Counted from the stretch's first letter, positions 1 to 9,506 are shown. The stretch: DNA of 64,000 bases from Clostridium hydrogeniformans DSM 21757 (GCF_000686705.1 NZ_JMLJ01000015.1:1-64000); one strand, 5' to 3'. Translations and numbers: made by a program. Notes: generated from the letters alone by a model not told the origin.

Positions 1-66
1 TAAAAGAATTGCTGGTTCTTTATCTTAATCTGTTTAATTTTCAAAGACCATGTCGCCCTCAAGCGA
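1..66 (-). other. Leader of a 16S rRNA operon (16S gene lies off the left edge)
   Basis: Read on the minus strand this stretch holds the motif TCTTTGAAAATTAAACAG, which resembles the leader found just before clostridial 16S rRNA genes. It follows directly on a strong promoter at 74-102. The mature 16S sequence itself is not in the window. The position downstream of recR and bofA fits the usual clostridial chromosome order. Confidence 0.75.
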
Positions 67-73
67 CTTCTTT

Positions 74-102
74 ATGTTATCACTTTTATTTTTTCCTGTC
101 AA
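74..102 (-). promoter_or_regulatory. rRNA operon promoter
   Basis: On the minus strand there is a perfect -35 box TTGACA (97-102), a 17-base spacer and a -10 box TAACAT (74-79). Transcription would start near position 67 and run left into the 16S leader. The consensus -35 and the AT-rich upstream stretch (103-140) fit a strong rrn promoter. Confidence 0.85.
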
Positions 103-613
103 CAACTTTTTTTAATATTTTAAAATTAATTTAAAGTGTTGATTTAAGTTCTTTTCTTGCGACAACGTATTTCATAATATCATATATAAGAGTTAATCTT
201 GTCTATTATCTTATAGTGTAATTTATAACTTATACTACTTATACTCTTAGTTTCTATGTTTTTCTTTCTTATAAGTATATTGATACACTAGGTTATGTTT
301 CTTTTATGTTTTATATACTTATACCATATAACCACAGGATTTCTTAAAATTATATACTTTGTTTTCCTTAAGAATATAGATCTCTAATTTTAAAACTCTA
401 TTATTCTACATAATAAACTCTATGACCTTATCACTTAACTTCTATTTTCTTCCTCATTATTTCTAAATCCTATTCTTTACTCTAGTAATAATCATTCTAT
501 ATATTTTTACACTTCTTCTTTATACTTCTCTTAATTTATATTCATCCCTGAAGTTTTTCATATTCTCCTACTTATTATAATTACTCTCTATCACATAGAG
601 TTTATTTTAAAAC
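103..613. other. AT-rich intergenic region without a gene
   Basis: This gap separates the rRNA promoter from the terminator of the DUF4097 unit. It is very AT-rich and holds no reading frame with a ribosome binding site and no second clear rRNA promoter. The part next to 102 may act as an UP element. Confidence 0.5.
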
Positions 614-660
614 AAAAGTACCCTATTTCATAATTCATATGTATGAAATAGGATACTTTT
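614..660 (-). terminator. Terminator of the PadR-DUF1700-DUF4097 unit
   Basis: An inverted repeat (arms near 614-632 and 643-660, with internal mismatches) is followed on the minus strand by TTTTGTTTT. It lies about 85 bases past the stop of the DUF4097 gene. Confidence 0.7.
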
Positions 661-743
661 AACTTATTATTCTTATATATTCTTAGTCTATTGATTCTAT
701 ACGCACAATAAATTTATTTTAATATGCCTGTTCATCATCCTTA

Positions 744-1724
744 TTAATTGGATTTTATTCTTATATCTCCACTAGTTGTAGATATTGAGGATGATATCCC
801 TCCTGAATTTACTTTAATAGATCCTTTTGATTTTTTTATTATCCCTGAGGTGTTTAAAGAATTATCCAAAGATACATCCCCTGATACTGAATTTATATCA
901 AATTCTATATTTATACTAGGGTTTATATAAAGATCCACATCTCCAGAAATTGAACTTATTTTCGCCGAATCATTTATCTTATTCATTTTCAGCCTAATTT
1001 CTCCTGATGTAGTCTTTAATTCTATGGCTCCCTCAAAATCATTTATATTAATATCCCCCGAAATCTGGCTGCTTTTTAAGGTAGAACTTATAAGCTTATT
1101 TATACTAACACTTCCTGATGTTGAATTTATCTCCATATCCTTAGTTTTTATATTATTACATCTTATATCTCCAGATATAGTTTTGATCTTCATACCTGTA
1201 GTATCTAAGTTAACCTGAGATAAATCTACATCTCCGCTTATAGTAGAAATGTCCATAGCTTTTGAATAACTTTTAGGTATATATAATGTAAGACCTGCAT
1301 CTGAAAAATTTATATTCATTCCACTTGGAGATGTTTGTTTTACATTTACCTCTCCATTAGAACTAGTCAATATTAACTCTATATCACTTGATGATAAAGT
1401 TCCTCTCACTGACCCCTTCAAGTCAGCCCTTAACTCTTCCCCATCATTATAGATAACTTTTACATCTGAAAATGTGGTTGATACATTTATTTTAGATATA
1501 TCTTTTAAACTTATAGATTCACTTCTCTCCAAATTAAGTTCATTTCCATATCCTCTAAAATTATTCCTTAGGAAACCATTAAAATTTCCCCTATTAAAAA
1601 TATCATATATAGTACCACCTGAGCTTAAAATTATTAAAGCTCCTGCTCCATAACATATAAACACTAGTGATACTAATACTAAGACAAACTTCTTTATTTT
1701 AAAATTTTTAGATTTAATAGTCAT
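744..1724 (-). CDS. DUF4097 beta-helix family membrane-anchored protein
   Basis: The product is about 326 residues. A short basic N-terminus and one hydrophobic segment (about residues 13-35) form a signal anchor. The rest is a series of repeated strands with motifs such as ISGDVDL, SGEIRL and SVSGDVSL, the signature of the DUF4097 beta-strand repeat family, expected outside the membrane. The start was set at the ATG at 1724 because AGGAGGT sits six bases upstream; an upstream in-frame ATG at 1751 lacks a binding site and would overlap the preceding gene. It is third in a cassette with a PadR regulator and a DUF1700 protein, an arrangement tied in Firmicutes to cell-envelope stress. The exact function is unknown. 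Confidence 0.85.
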   Translation of the reverse strand: MTIKSKNFKIKKFVLVLVSLVFICYGAGALIILSSGGTIYDIFNRGNFNGFLRNNFRGYGNELNLERSESISLKDISKINVSTTFSDVKVIYNDGEELRADLKGSVRGTLSSSDIELILTSSNGEVNVKQTSPSGMNINFSDAGLTLYIPKSYSKAMDISTISGDVDLSQVNLDTTGMKIKTISGDIRCNNIKTKDMEINSTSGSVSINKLISSTLKSSQISGDININDFEGAIELKTTSGEIRLKMNKINDSAKISSISGDVDLYINPSINIEFDINSVSGDVSLDNSLNTSGIIKKSKGSIKVNSGGISSSISTTSGDIRIKSN

Positions 1725-1734
1725 ATAGCACCTC

Positions 1735-2346
1735 CTACTGTAAAGATTCATATATAAATTTATAGAATTTCTTAGTTAAGTCAATTAGTAACATAACTAA
1801 ATATACTGCTCCAATTAAAACTAGAAGTCCTAAAGCAGAGGTACCTATCCCAATAAATATCAAAGCAGACAGTGGTAGTGCTATAGGGCTAAAGAACATA
1901 GTCCCTACAGTCCCAGTTACTCCACCTATTAAGAGACCAACTCCACCCAATGTAAGACCAACACCAGCTCCAAATATACCAATGAGCAATCCACCTAATC
2001 CTGCAAGGGGTCCTAAAGCTAAAATAATGATAACTATTAAAATAATCATTGATAACACTTTTTTATTTTCATTACTGCTGCTTTTAACATTACCACTACT
2101 TCCTGCATAAGTATTACCAGTATAGTTATTAGTGGTATTGGTATTATTATTCTTATTACTCTCACTGTATTGTCTTGCTATAGTTACAGGGTCACCTAAC
2201 TCTTTAGCTATTTCTTCTTCTGTCTTTCCTTCCGCTCCCCCTACTGAGAAGTGTTCCTCATAGTCATATAATATTTCTTGCATTTCTTCATTAGTGAATC
2301 CTCTTAAGTTGTTTTTTAATACAAGTAAAAATTCTTCTTTATTCAT
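1735..2346 (-). CDS. DUF1700 / HAAS-domain membrane protein
   Basis: The product is about 203 residues. The N-terminal 60 residues ([13 protein letters not shown] through [12 protein letters not shown]) form the helical HAAS / DUF1700 domain, with the typical [14 protein letters not shown] segment. A linker rich in N, T and S (about 65-95) leads to three or four hydrophobic glycine-rich segments (about 100-195), so it is a membrane protein. The chosen ATG at 2346 lies after AGGTG with six bases spacing and overlaps the end of the padR-like gene by eight bases; ATG 2352 and GTG 2355 are in frame but lie inside the binding site. Translational coupling with the regulator is likely. HAAS proteins usually accompany PadR regulators and are thought to transmit envelope signals. 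Confidence 0.85.
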   Translation of the reverse strand: MNKEEFLLVLKNNLRGFTNEEMQEILYDYEEHFSVGGAEGKTEEEIAKELGDPVTIARQYSESNKNNNTNTTNNYTGNTYAGSSGNVKSSSNENKKVLSMIILIVIIILALGPLAGLGGLLIGIFGAGVGLTLGGVGLLIGGVTGTVGTMFFSPIALPLSALIFIGIGTSALGLLVLIGAVYLVMLLIDLTKKFYKFIYESLQ

Positions 2347-2662
2347 TATCATCACCTACCCCTAATGTGTTGTTTACACTTTCTATGAATTCTTCCCACT
2401 CATTTATGAGTGCCTCCTTAGTGTTTAATCCAAGTTCTGTTATTTTGTAGTATTTCCTTGGGGGTCCCTCTTGAGATTCCTGAAGATAAGTTGTAAAATA
2501 TCCTTCCTTACTCAGTCGCCTTAAGATAGGATATATAGTTCCATCAGATATTTGAATATTTTCAGATATCTTGTGTATTAATTCATATCCATAGTAATCC
2601 TTTTTAGCTAGTAAAGATAATACACATAATTCTAAAACACCCTTTTTTAATTGAGAATTCAA
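2339..2662 (-). CDS. PadR family transcriptional regulator
   Basis: The product is 107 residues, the usual size of a minimal PadR winged-helix protein. It begins [18 protein letters not shown], a hallmark PadR N-terminus, and carries [11 protein letters not shown] and [12 protein letters not shown], the recognition helix and wing region. Start choice: the TTG at 2662 gives this standard N-terminus and lies six bases after AGGTG; the GTG at 2671 falls inside the binding site. It is the first gene of the cassette and is probably autoregulatory, as is common for PadR proteins; the operator was not located. Confidence 0.9.
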   Translation of the reverse strand: MNSQLKKGVLELCVLSLLAKKDYYGYELIHKISENIQISDGTIYPILRRLSKEGYFTTYLQESQEGPPRKYYKITELGLNTKEALINEWEEFIESVNNTLGVGDDNE

Positions 2663-3082
2663 ATTAATCACCTACCTTATTATTAATATGCTATATAAAT
2701 TAAATCTTGTTTAAATGTAGGTTTTTTACTATAACCTTATTAATATGCGAGTCTATTCTATCAAACTCAATATTCTTATTCATTTAACAAACCAATAATT
2801 CTACTTAACTAAAGTCAGCACAAAAATTTTAATTTTTATATTAACTATAGTATATCAGTTAGTATTATACATTACAAGATAGTAAACAATAAATATAACT
2901 TGACTAAATAACTTACTCATAACATTATTACCTCTCAATTAATACAATATATGATATAGTAACCATTTTTTTAAATCTTCATATACTGATTCTAGAAGAG
3001 CATTTTTAAACAAAACAAGCTCTCCCACAAAAGATGCCTGTCTTTATTTAAGAAAATTTTATCCATTCTCCCATCTAAATTT
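2663..3082. other. Intergenic region, promoter area of the PadR cassette
   Basis: No reading frame with a ribosome binding site is seen. The stretch must hold the promoter of the leftward PadR cassette. Imperfect AT repeats near 2845-2870 could be an operator, but nothing is strong enough to call. Confidence 0.35.
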
Positions 3083-3122
3083 AAAGCAGACTACCATAAG
3101 CCCCCTTCGGTAGTCTGCTTTT
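3083..3122. terminator. Bidirectional terminator-like hairpin
   Basis: The arms GCAGACTACC and GGTAGTCTGC enclose a short loop and are flanked by A and T runs. It lies about 250 bases past the BofA gene and can terminate that leftward unit. Confidence 0.7.
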
Positions 3123-3370
3123 ATTTTCATTTTTAAATCTCTATGAACTTTATATATTAAGAAGCTTTTATTCCTCTATAATTAATTTTAAAAAATAATT
3201 TTTATTTTTCATTTAATAACTTGTCCATACTTTTTATATTATTTACTTTTATCAGTTATACCTAAGAATTTCTAATATGAGCTCTCGCATCCTTTAAGTC
3301 CCTGAATTTCTATTAATCCTATTTTTATAACTTCTAAAATAACCTAGACTTATTTATTTTTTAACCTTAA

Positions 3371-3625
3371 TTATATAAACATCTTATATATAATTAAAAA
3401 TATAACCCCTGGCACTCCAAAAAATCCTGCTATTAGAGCTGTACCTATATTTATACCTATTTGAACTCCAAAACTAGCTCCAACTAAGTTTACTATCCAC
3501 AGAAGAATTGCCCCTAGTACTCCATTAACACAAAGTTTTATAAAAATCTTTATTGGCCATGAAAATATAGTTACTATTATAAATAAACCTACTATAGCTC
3601 CTATAAATGCTATTAATGCCTCCAT
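3371..3625 (-). CDS. bofA: BofA-like pro-sigma-K processing inhibitor family protein
   Basis: The product is 84 residues and almost entirely hydrophobic, with two or three membrane spans (about 5-27, 32-50 and 58-82). The C-terminal part INIGTALIAGFFGVPGVIFLI matches the conserved end of BofA, which holds the sigma-K processing protease inactive in the mother cell during sporulation. AGGAGGT lies five bases before the ATG. It follows a DUF2508 gene, as is usual in clostridia near recR. Function in processing is inferred from family. Confidence 0.85.
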   Translation of the reverse strand: MEALIAFIGAIVGLFIIVTIFSWPIKIFIKLCVNGVLGAILLWIVNLVGASFGVQIGINIGTALIAGFFGVPGVIFLIIYKMFI

Positions 3626-3676
3626 TTCATACCTCCTATCCCTTTAATATTTATACTAATATATTAACATAATATG

Positions 3677-3934
3677 CTAGGAAGCTACTATATTACAGTT
3701 TAATCCTAATCTTTTTGCTTCTTTAATTAAATAATCGTATTTGGCCTTCACAGCTGCCTCTGTATAAACAGCTACTTCTATTAACTTAGGATCTTGTACA
3801 TTATCAAAATAATTTCTTATAGCTTCCAATTCACATATAACCTTGTCTATAGCTTCTAATAATTCATCTTTATTACTAAATCCTTCTTCACATACCTTTA
3901 ATTTTATATTATTAATTATAAAACTCTTATTCAT
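3677..3934 (-). CDS. DUF2508 (YaaL-like) family protein
   Basis: This is a soluble 85-residue protein, mostly helical, with the segment AVKAKYDYLIKEAKRLGLN near the C-terminus that resembles YaaL / DUF2508 proteins. No enzymatic motif is visible. AGGAGG precedes the ATG. It lies 51 bases upstream of bofA and is co-directional, as in other clostridia where it is placed between recR and bofA. The biochemical role of the family is not known. Confidence 0.75.
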   Translation of the reverse strand: MNKSFIINNIKLKVCEEGFSNKDELLEAIDKVICELEAIRNYFDNVQDPKLIEVAVYTEAAVKAKYDYLIKEAKRLGLNCNIVAS

Positions 3935-4296
3935 ATAATCATAAACCTCCTATTTTATATCTCTTCTTAATTATTGACACAAATAGGTGATTTATTCTTT
4001 ATAAGATACCATATCTTATATGCCCTTATTATCCTTAAAATCATTAATATAAATCTTATACATTCTATATAAATAAATTCTAAGCATACATATACTTTTT
4101 ATGTTCTATACTTTTATATTTTTTTATCTTAAATAATCCTTTACCTTCAATTTCTTTATATGTATATCTTAAAGTAATATAAGGAATATATTAACTTTTA
4201 TAAAAATATCTTTACCTCCTTATTTAGTTATAATAGCTTATTAAAATAGTCTAATCCTTGAAATATCTGAAAATCTTCTCTTAAAACTTCAGCCAC
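3935..4296. other. Intergenic region, no gene seen
   Basis: This AT-rich gap lies between the NUDIX gene and the DUF2508 gene. No coding frame, strong hairpin or known RNA was recognised. It should contain the promoter for DUF2508-bofA, because recR is no longer directly upstream. Confidence 0.4.
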
Positions 4297-4725
4297 TTAT
4301 ACACTTTCCTCTAAAAATTTAAGAACCTTTTCAAATAAAAAGGGGTGCATTAGTGGGTAAGTTAGGTTTTCTGGTATAGTATCAAATAGTCTTACTTCAC
4401 CTATTTCTGAATAAGGTAATTCTCCTAAATTAAATACATCAGCATAGAATACCTGTCCAAAAGACTCTCTAGTTTCCCTCTCTACTGAATAGATACATAC
4501 AGGATATAATTTAAAGTCCTTCGCTCCAGTTTCCTCAATCAGTTCCCTTTCTGCTGTATTATCAATTCTTTCGTTTCCTTCCCTATGTCCTCCTGGTATT
4601 TCCCAAGTCTCTCTCTCTTTATGCCTTACATTTATCCACATATCATTATATTTTGATACTATAACTGCATATTTTAATTTTTCATCTTCAATAGCATCTA
4701 AATCATAAAATTTTACATTAATCAA
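4297..4725 (-). CDS. NUDIX hydrolase
   Basis: This 142-residue protein has a complete NUDIX box starting at GHREGNE and ending RELIEETGA (about residues 46-68), which fits GX5EX7REUXEEXGU exactly. Such enzymes hydrolyse nucleoside diphosphates linked to another group, using Mg2+ bound by the box glutamates. The substrate cannot be told. The start is TTG at 4725 after a GAGG sequence; no ATG is available in frame nearby. It lies between recR and DUF2508, genes that are usually adjacent, so it looks like an insertion into the conserved cluster. Confidence 0.88.
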   Translation of the reverse strand: MINVKFYDLDAIEDEKLKYAVIVSKYNDMWINVRHKERETWEIPGGHREGNERIDNTAERELIEETGAKDFKLYPVCIYSVERETRESFGQVFYADVFNLGELPYSEIGEVRLFDTIPENLTYPLMHPFLFEKVLKFLEESV

Positions 4726-5025
4726 TAATCCTCAACACCTCTCTAAATCATTTTACGGAACTTTATCTAATCATAACTTCTTACATAATTTCATGTAATT
4801 ATACCATTTTTTTCTAACACGTGCTATGAAATGATTATCACATTTTTTAATTTATTACTCCATACTAGTTCATCATTTAAAAGTCACTTTTTAGTTCTAA
4901 CTATTAACAGTTATATATCTTCTTGATTATATAAAGTGTTTCATAATACTTTTATATAAAATCTCCTTAGTCAATACAAGTCTTTTAATGACATAAAAAC
5001 TTAGTATCACTCTATAATAAACAAT

Positions 5026-5074
5026 AAAAAAAGTTCAGGTATAAACTTTTTTAATCAGCCTATACTTGAACTCT
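5026..5074 (-). terminator. Terminator downstream of recR
   Basis: On the minus strand arms GTTCAAGTATA and TATACCTGAAC are followed by TTTTTTTATTG. The hairpin lies directly against the 5' boundary of the structured repeat at 5074-5210. Confidence 0.65.
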
Positions 5075-5210
5075 TTTATCTGATGGCTATAATCCGTAAT
5101 ACCCCCATCCACGTATAAGGTGGGGGATAACATTTGCTATGCCCTAGATTAACTTATCTAACCTTCATGCGGTAGAAAGACCCCAACCTAAAGGAAGATT
5201 CGTTTTATAT
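5074..5210 (+). ncRNA. Structured repeat element, copy A (HEARO/omega-RNA-like candidate)
   Basis: This is one of four related blocks in the window. It shares the 5' box TTTATCTGATGGCTA, the core TAGATTAACTTATCTAACC and the 3' box GGAAGATTCGTT with the others. The first hairpin (CCCCCATCC against GGTGGGGG) is good; the third hairpin is degenerate (GGTAG..CCCAACC). No open reading frame accompanies it. Family assignment is tentative; see findings. Confidence 0.6.
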
Positions 5211-5235
5211 TAACTAAATAAGATTTCTTCTTAAT

Positions 5236-5832
5236 CTATAGTTCTCGTCTTCCTTCAAGAGCCTTAGAAAGAGTTACCTCATCAGCATATTCTAAGTCTC
5301 CACCTACAGGTATACCATGGGCTATTCTAGTCACCTTAACCTCTAATGGCTTTAATATCTTAGATATGTACATTGCTGTAGCCTCTCCTTCAATAGTAGG
5401 ATTCGTAGCAACTATAACTTCTTTTATGCTTCCATTCATTCTAGATATAAGTTCCTTAAGTTTTATATCAGCTGGTCCTCTTCCTGCCATAGGAGAAATA
5501 TTTCCATGTAAAACATGATAAACTCCATTAAATTCTCTTACCTTTTCCATTGCTATTATGTCCTTAGGTTGCTCTACAACACAAACTAAGGATTTATCTC
5601 TATGAGGATTAGCACATAAAGCACACGGATCTTTATCTGTATAATTTCCACAAATAGAGCAATATTTTATAGTCCCTCTAGCTTCAATTAAAGCTTTAGC
5701 GAACTCTTCCACCTCATCTTTAGGAAGATTTAAAACATGTAGGGTCAATCTCTGAGCGGTTTTATATCCTACACTTGGTAGCTTGGCAAATTCTTCAATA
5801 AGCTTTTCTATTGCTACTGGATAGAAATCCAT
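5236..5832 (-). CDS. recR: Recombination mediator protein RecR
   Basis: At 198 residues it is full length. Order of parts: a helix-hairpin-helix near residues 15-30 ([12 protein letters not shown]), a four-cysteine zinc finger (C58, C61, C70, C73), then a Toprim domain ([28 protein letters not shown]) and the C-terminal [17 protein letters not shown] signature. RecR works with RecO and RecF to load RecA on single-stranded gaps. It lies downstream of dnaX and the YbaB-like gene in the same direction, separated from the latter by about 190 bases. Confidence 0.97.
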   Translation of the reverse strand: MDFYPVAIEKLIEEFAKLPSVGYKTAQRLTLHVLNLPKDEVEEFAKALIEARGTIKYCSICGNYTDKDPCALCANPHRDKSLVCVVEQPKDIIAMEKVREFNGVYHVLHGNISPMAGRGPADIKLKELISRMNGSIKEVIVATNPTIEGEATAMYISKILKPLEVKVTRIAHGIPVGGDLEYADEVTLSKALEGRREL

Positions 5833-5973
5833 TAAGCATCACATCCCTTAACTTAAAATTTATATTTAAAATCTATGCTTCAATTCTATATAAACTTATC
5901 TTAACCTAAGATTACACTTAAAATAAGAAAATAGTAATATTTATATTATTTTAAACAACTATATAAATTGTTT

Positions 5974-6000
5974 TAGGCATACAATTACATTGTACGCCTA
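5974..6000 (-). terminator. Hairpin between YbaB-like gene and recR
   Basis: The arms TAGGC.TACAAT and ATTGTA.GCCTA form a stem with one mismatch, but the following minus-strand sequence AAAACAATTT is a poor U tract. It may reduce rather than stop readthrough into recR. Confidence 0.35.
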
Positions 6001-6025
6001 ACTTAAAACTTAAGTCTAAACTCTA

Positions 6026-6370
6026 TTAAAACATTCCTGGAATATTCATTCCACCAGTTACCTTCTTCATTCCTTCTGATGTTTCATCTTGAGCATTCTT
6101 TAGTGCTTGATTAACTGCAGTTAACACTAAGTCCTCTAACATTTCAACATCATCTTCATCTACAACTTCAGGCTTTATCTTAATTTCTAAAACTTCATTC
6201 TTTCCATTAACTACTGCTTTAACTGCTCCGCCACCTGCTGTAGCTTCAAAACTTTTACTTTCAAGATCTTTTTGCATATCTTCCATTTGCTTTTGCATCT
6301 TTTGAGCTTGCTTTAATAAGTTTTGCATATTTCCTCCGCCTAAGCCTCCTGGAAATCCACCTCTTGCCAT
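6026..6370 (-). CDS. YbaB/EbfC family nucleoid-associated protein
   Basis: The 114-residue product opens with a glycine-rich tail ([16 protein letters not shown]), continues with the long coiled helix [17 protein letters not shown] and ends with a beta sheet and helix ([30 protein letters not shown]). This is the YbaB fold, a dimeric DNA-binding protein often encoded between dnaX and recR. The gene lies there here too. AAGGAGG precedes the ATG. The role in the cell is inferred from family only. Confidence 0.95.
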   Translation of the reverse strand: MARGGFPGGLGGGNMQNLLKQAQKMQKQMEDMQKDLESKSFEATAGGGAVKAVVNGKNEVLEIKIKPEVVDEDDVEMLEDLVLTAVNQALKNAQDETSEGMKKVTGGMNIPGMF

Positions 6371-6563
6371 ATAAAATCCTCCTTAAAATGAACTTAATTT
6401 TTATTATATATTATTTTCTCTTTTAATACTATATAAAGTGCAAGTTTTAAAACAAAGCTTACATCTTATATATACCTACTATATCATTATTATTTATCCT
6501 ATCTTAATATGTGAAAGTTATAAACTTAAACTACTTCACTTTCTAACCTTATAATAAGTGAAA

Positions 6564-8201
6564 TTAATCTATAATCTCCACCATATCTTCTCCAAAGGCA
6601 GCCTTAAGCTTATCTTCCTTGGATTCTGTAACTTCCTTCTCTTCTTTTTCTATTGTGTACTTAACCTTAACATTTTCTCTTAGCACCTCTGAAAATGCAC
6701 TATCTACTGATTTTCTGTAATCTTCTTTTTCAAGTCTTTGTTTATTAAATGAAAATTTCTCTTCATATTTTATTTCTATTACTCCATTTTTACAAGAATA
6801 TAATCTTCCTGTTATAAGGGAGGCATATATAACCATCTGTCTTCTGCTTTTAAAAGTTTCTAGTATATCCTGCCAAGCCTTCTCTACCTTAGATATGTTA
6901 AGTTCAGAGTTCTCATTAAAGTTTTCATCTATTTCCTCTTTAACTTCTTCTCTCTTTACCACCTTAGGTTTTGGTGTATCTTGTGGAAGGTTCTTTCTTT
7001 GTTCATTTATACTTAGCTCTTCTTGTGGCTCTGTTGAAACAGCTATTTTCCCACTTCTTAAAGCACTTTCAAGTTTGTTTATTCTAGCTAGTATAACCTC
7101 TGGAGAGTTATCAAACTCTATTCTACACATTTTTATAAGAGCTAATTCTAGATATATACGTCCCTGTTTGCTCCACTTGGATTGTTCTTCAGCCTCTTGA
7201 AGAATTCTTATAAATCTCATGATTTCTTCTATGCCTATCTTATCAGACTGCTTTTTCAAAAGTTCTATGTTTTCAAGAGACATATCTAAAACCTCTTGAG
7301 GATTATTGCTTACCTTTACCATAAGTAAATTTCTCATATGAGTTGTAAAATCCTTTATAAATGTTTGAATATCTTTCCCCGCAAAGACTATATCATCAAT
7401 TAATCTCATTGCCTTTTCTGTATCCCTACCTATTGCACATTCCATAAGATTTAATAAGTGTTCGCTGGTTACAAGTCCAAGCATCTCTATTATATTATTA
7501 TATTCTATCTTTCCACCACCCATAGCTATACCCTGATCTAGTATGCTTAAGGCATCTCTCATTGCTCCATCACTCATTCTTGCAACTAAGTCAAGACTCT
7601 TATCTTCAGCAAAAATCCCTAATCCATCTGCTATCTTCCTAAGTCTTGCAGATACATCCTCTGTTTTAATTCTTTTAAAATCAAATCTTTGGCACCTTGA
7701 AAGTATAGTTATAGGAAGTTTCTGTGGATCTGTAGTTGCTAATATAAATACTACTCTCTTTGGAGGCTCTTCAAGGGTTTTAAGAAAAGCATTAACAGCT
7801 CCTTGGGAAAGCATATGAACCTCATCCATTACATAAACTTTAAACTTCGCTTCTTGAGGTGGATACTGTACATCATCTATAATATCTCTTATTTTATCAA
7901 CTCCATTGTTAGAAGCTGCATCTAATTCCGTAACATCAATAGAAAGCCCTGAATTTATTTTTTTACACATATCACATTCATTGCAAGGCTCACCCTCTCT
8001 TAAATCGAGGCAATTTAAGGCCTTAGCCATTATCTTTGCAGTAGATGTCTTTCCCGTACCTCTAGTACCACAGAAAAGATATGCATGGGCTGTTCTTTCC
8101 TTAAGTATTTGGTTTCTTAGTGTTATTGTTATATGATCTTGACCTACTACATCCTCAAAAATCCTAGGTCTCCATTCTCTATATAAGGCCGTATATGCCA
8201 C
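6564..8201 (-). CDS. dnaX: DNA polymerase III subunits gamma and tau
   Basis: The product of about 545 residues is the clamp-loader ATPase. Walker A is GTRGTGKTS (about 45-53), a zinc module has C64, C73, C76 and C79, Walker B is VMDEVHML, the sensor region is ILATTDPQKLP, and the SRC arginine finger is in ILSRCQRF. Domain III follows, then a charged tail that would contact the polymerase and DnaB. The start is GTG 8201 (MAYTALYREWRP, the standard N-terminus), six bases after AGAGGTG; in-frame codons at 8207 and 8210 lie in the binding site. It heads the dnaX - YbaB - recR unit. Confidence 0.96.
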   Translation of the reverse strand: MAYTALYREWRPRIFEDVVGQDHITITLRNQILKERTAHAYLFCGTRGTGKTSTAKIMAKALNCLDLREGEPCNECDMCKKINSGLSIDVTELDAASNNGVDKIRDIIDDVQYPPQEAKFKVYVMDEVHMLSQGAVNAFLKTLEEPPKRVVFILATTDPQKLPITILSRCQRFDFKRIKTEDVSARLRKIADGLGIFAEDKSLDLVARMSDGAMRDALSILDQGIAMGGGKIEYNNIIEMLGLVTSEHLLNLMECAIGRDTEKAMRLIDDIVFAGKDIQTFIKDFTTHMRNLLMVKVSNNPQEVLDMSLENIELLKKQSDKIGIEEIMRFIRILQEAEEQSKWSKQGRIYLELALIKMCRIEFDNSPEVILARINKLESALRSGKIAVSTEPQEELSINEQRKNLPQDTPKPKVVKREEVKEEIDENFNENSELNISKVEKAWQDILETFKSRRQMVIYASLITGRLYSCKNGVIEIKYEEKFSFNKQRLEKEDYRKSVDSAFSEVLRENVKVKYTIEKEEKEVTESKEDKLKAAFGEDMVEIID

Positions 8202-8536
8202 GGTCATCACCTCTTAGTCTTATTATCATTTATTATAAGGGTATCATACTTCATAAATATCTTAAACACCTATAAACTTAGTTTCCTAATTTTATTAATA
8301 ATACTATTATATAATCACAAGTTATCATCTATACTTTTTATAAATCTTATAATATGTAAAATACTTTTATAATACCATTATAACCTTCATTAATTATATT
8401 TTAAACTAGCATATTATTACTATGTATTTATACTATGTACTTATATAAAATATAAATTACTTTGTAAATTTATCTAAAAAACAATATAAACTCAAAGAAA
8501 CTTATTGTCTCATTGAGTTTATTAAAAATTAATCCT
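8202..8536. other. Intergenic region upstream of dnaX
   Basis: No gene is visible. A weak inverted repeat (TTTATCTAAAAAACAATATAAAC through GAGTTT, near 8465-8525) lies just past the truncated XRE gene. The dnaX promoter should be near 8215-8350 but no box was strong enough to place. Confidence 0.35.
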
Positions 8537-8743
8537 TTATTTATACTCTACGTATATAAATACATCTTCTATATTTTTATTTTAAAATCTAGAAATTTTA
8601 AAAGCTGACTCTAAAGGTGTAGAGTAACGATTGTTTACTATGTTGGATATAGTTTGTTTTGATAATCCTGAGCTAGATGCTAACTCCTTTTGAGTAATGC
8701 CAGTTTCTTTTAATATCTCTTTAACCCTACATACTACAGACAT
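8537..8743 (-). pseudogene. XRE-family HTH regulator, truncated by an in-frame stop
   Basis: On the minus strand an ATG at 8743 with AGGGAG upstream begins MSVVCRVKEILKETGITQ, then KELASSSGLSKQTISNIVNN, a classic Cro/CI helix-turn-helix. The frame stops with TAA at 8582-8584 after 53 residues (ending AFKISRF), in the middle of the fourth or fifth helix. Reading on in the same frame gives NKNIEDVFIYVEYK and a stop at 8537, which is exactly the usual C-terminus of these proteins of about 68 residues. One base (TTA or similar to TAA) would explain the break. The short form may be inactive; a strain error or readthrough cannot be excluded. Confidence 0.75.
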
Positions 8744-8768
8744 AAATTTTCTCTCCCTCTTAACCCTA

Positions 8769-9506
8769 CTAAAAATTACTTATATATTGTACTATTTCTT
8801 TCTCTATAGCATCATTAGGCCTTATGCTTAAAATATAACTTTTAAACTTTTCCTCTACCTCTTCAACAGATTGTTGAAAAACTTCTTTAAAGTTCTTTTC
8901 AAACCCTATGTTTCTTAAAGAACTTAGTTGTACATAAAACCCTTTAAATCTCTCAATACCAAATAGTGATATAAGATACTCAGTGAAGGCCCCTGCTATA
9001 GGGTATGTTAAAATATCACTATACTTAGAAAATTCCTTATTATTTATTAAATCAGTTATACTTACATATTTATTCCTTTTTAAATACTCATGTACCCAAA
9101 AATTATTATCTATTCCAAACCAAACCCTATCAAAATACATAGCAAGTCCTTCTCTTATAAACGTACTTTCTGGTACCCCCAAAGTATTATATGAAATTAT
9201 ATGAGCATCCTCATGATATCCTATGCATTTATTTTTTTCATTATAAACAGCCCATATTTCATTAGGCATCCTAGAAAACCCACTACAAGGTTCATTATCT
9301 CCATAACTAACCCCTACTTCTTCCCTAGAGTTACATAAAAAATATTTTATTTTACCCTTCATAGAAACCTTAAGAACTTTACTTATATGTTTATTACACT
9401 GTTCCTGAATATTTATTATATTTTCTATATCTTTTTCCCCTAAACTATCTTTTATATAGTGAAATATATAATTATCACTATGCTTTATACTCCATTTCCC
9501 CTCCAT
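8769..9506 (-). CDS. Putative gluzincin metallopeptidase (peptidase MA-like)
   Basis: The protein has 245 residues and no signal peptide. The motif HEDAH (about residues 98-102, within CIGYHEDAHIISYN) fits HExxH, and FIREGLAMYFD about 20 residues later supplies the third zinc ligand, as in the peptidase MA / gluzincin group. The C-terminal half (ITYPIAGAFTEYLI and helices) is also typical. The substrate is unknown and no partner gene is obvious. AAGGGGG lies eight bases before the ATG. It is 25 bases upstream of the truncated XRE gene and may share a transcript with it. Confidence 0.75.
   Translation of the reverse strand: MEGKWSIKHSDNYIFHYIKDSLGEKDIENIINIQEQCNKHISKVLKVSMKGKIKYFLCNSREEVGVSYGDNEPCSGFSRMPNEIWAVYNEKNKCIGYHEDAHIISYNTLGVPESTFIREGLAMYFDRVWFGIDNNFWVHEYLKRNKYVSITDLINNKEFSKYSDILTYPIAGAFTEYLISLFGIERFKGFYVQLSSLRNIGFEKNFKEVFQQSVEEVEEKFKSYILSIRPNDAIEKEIVQYISNF

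Noticed and set aside
748-1218. Plus-strand reading frames opposite the DUF4097 gene
   Set aside because: They are in antisense to a clear repeat protein, have no binding sites and are compositional shadows.
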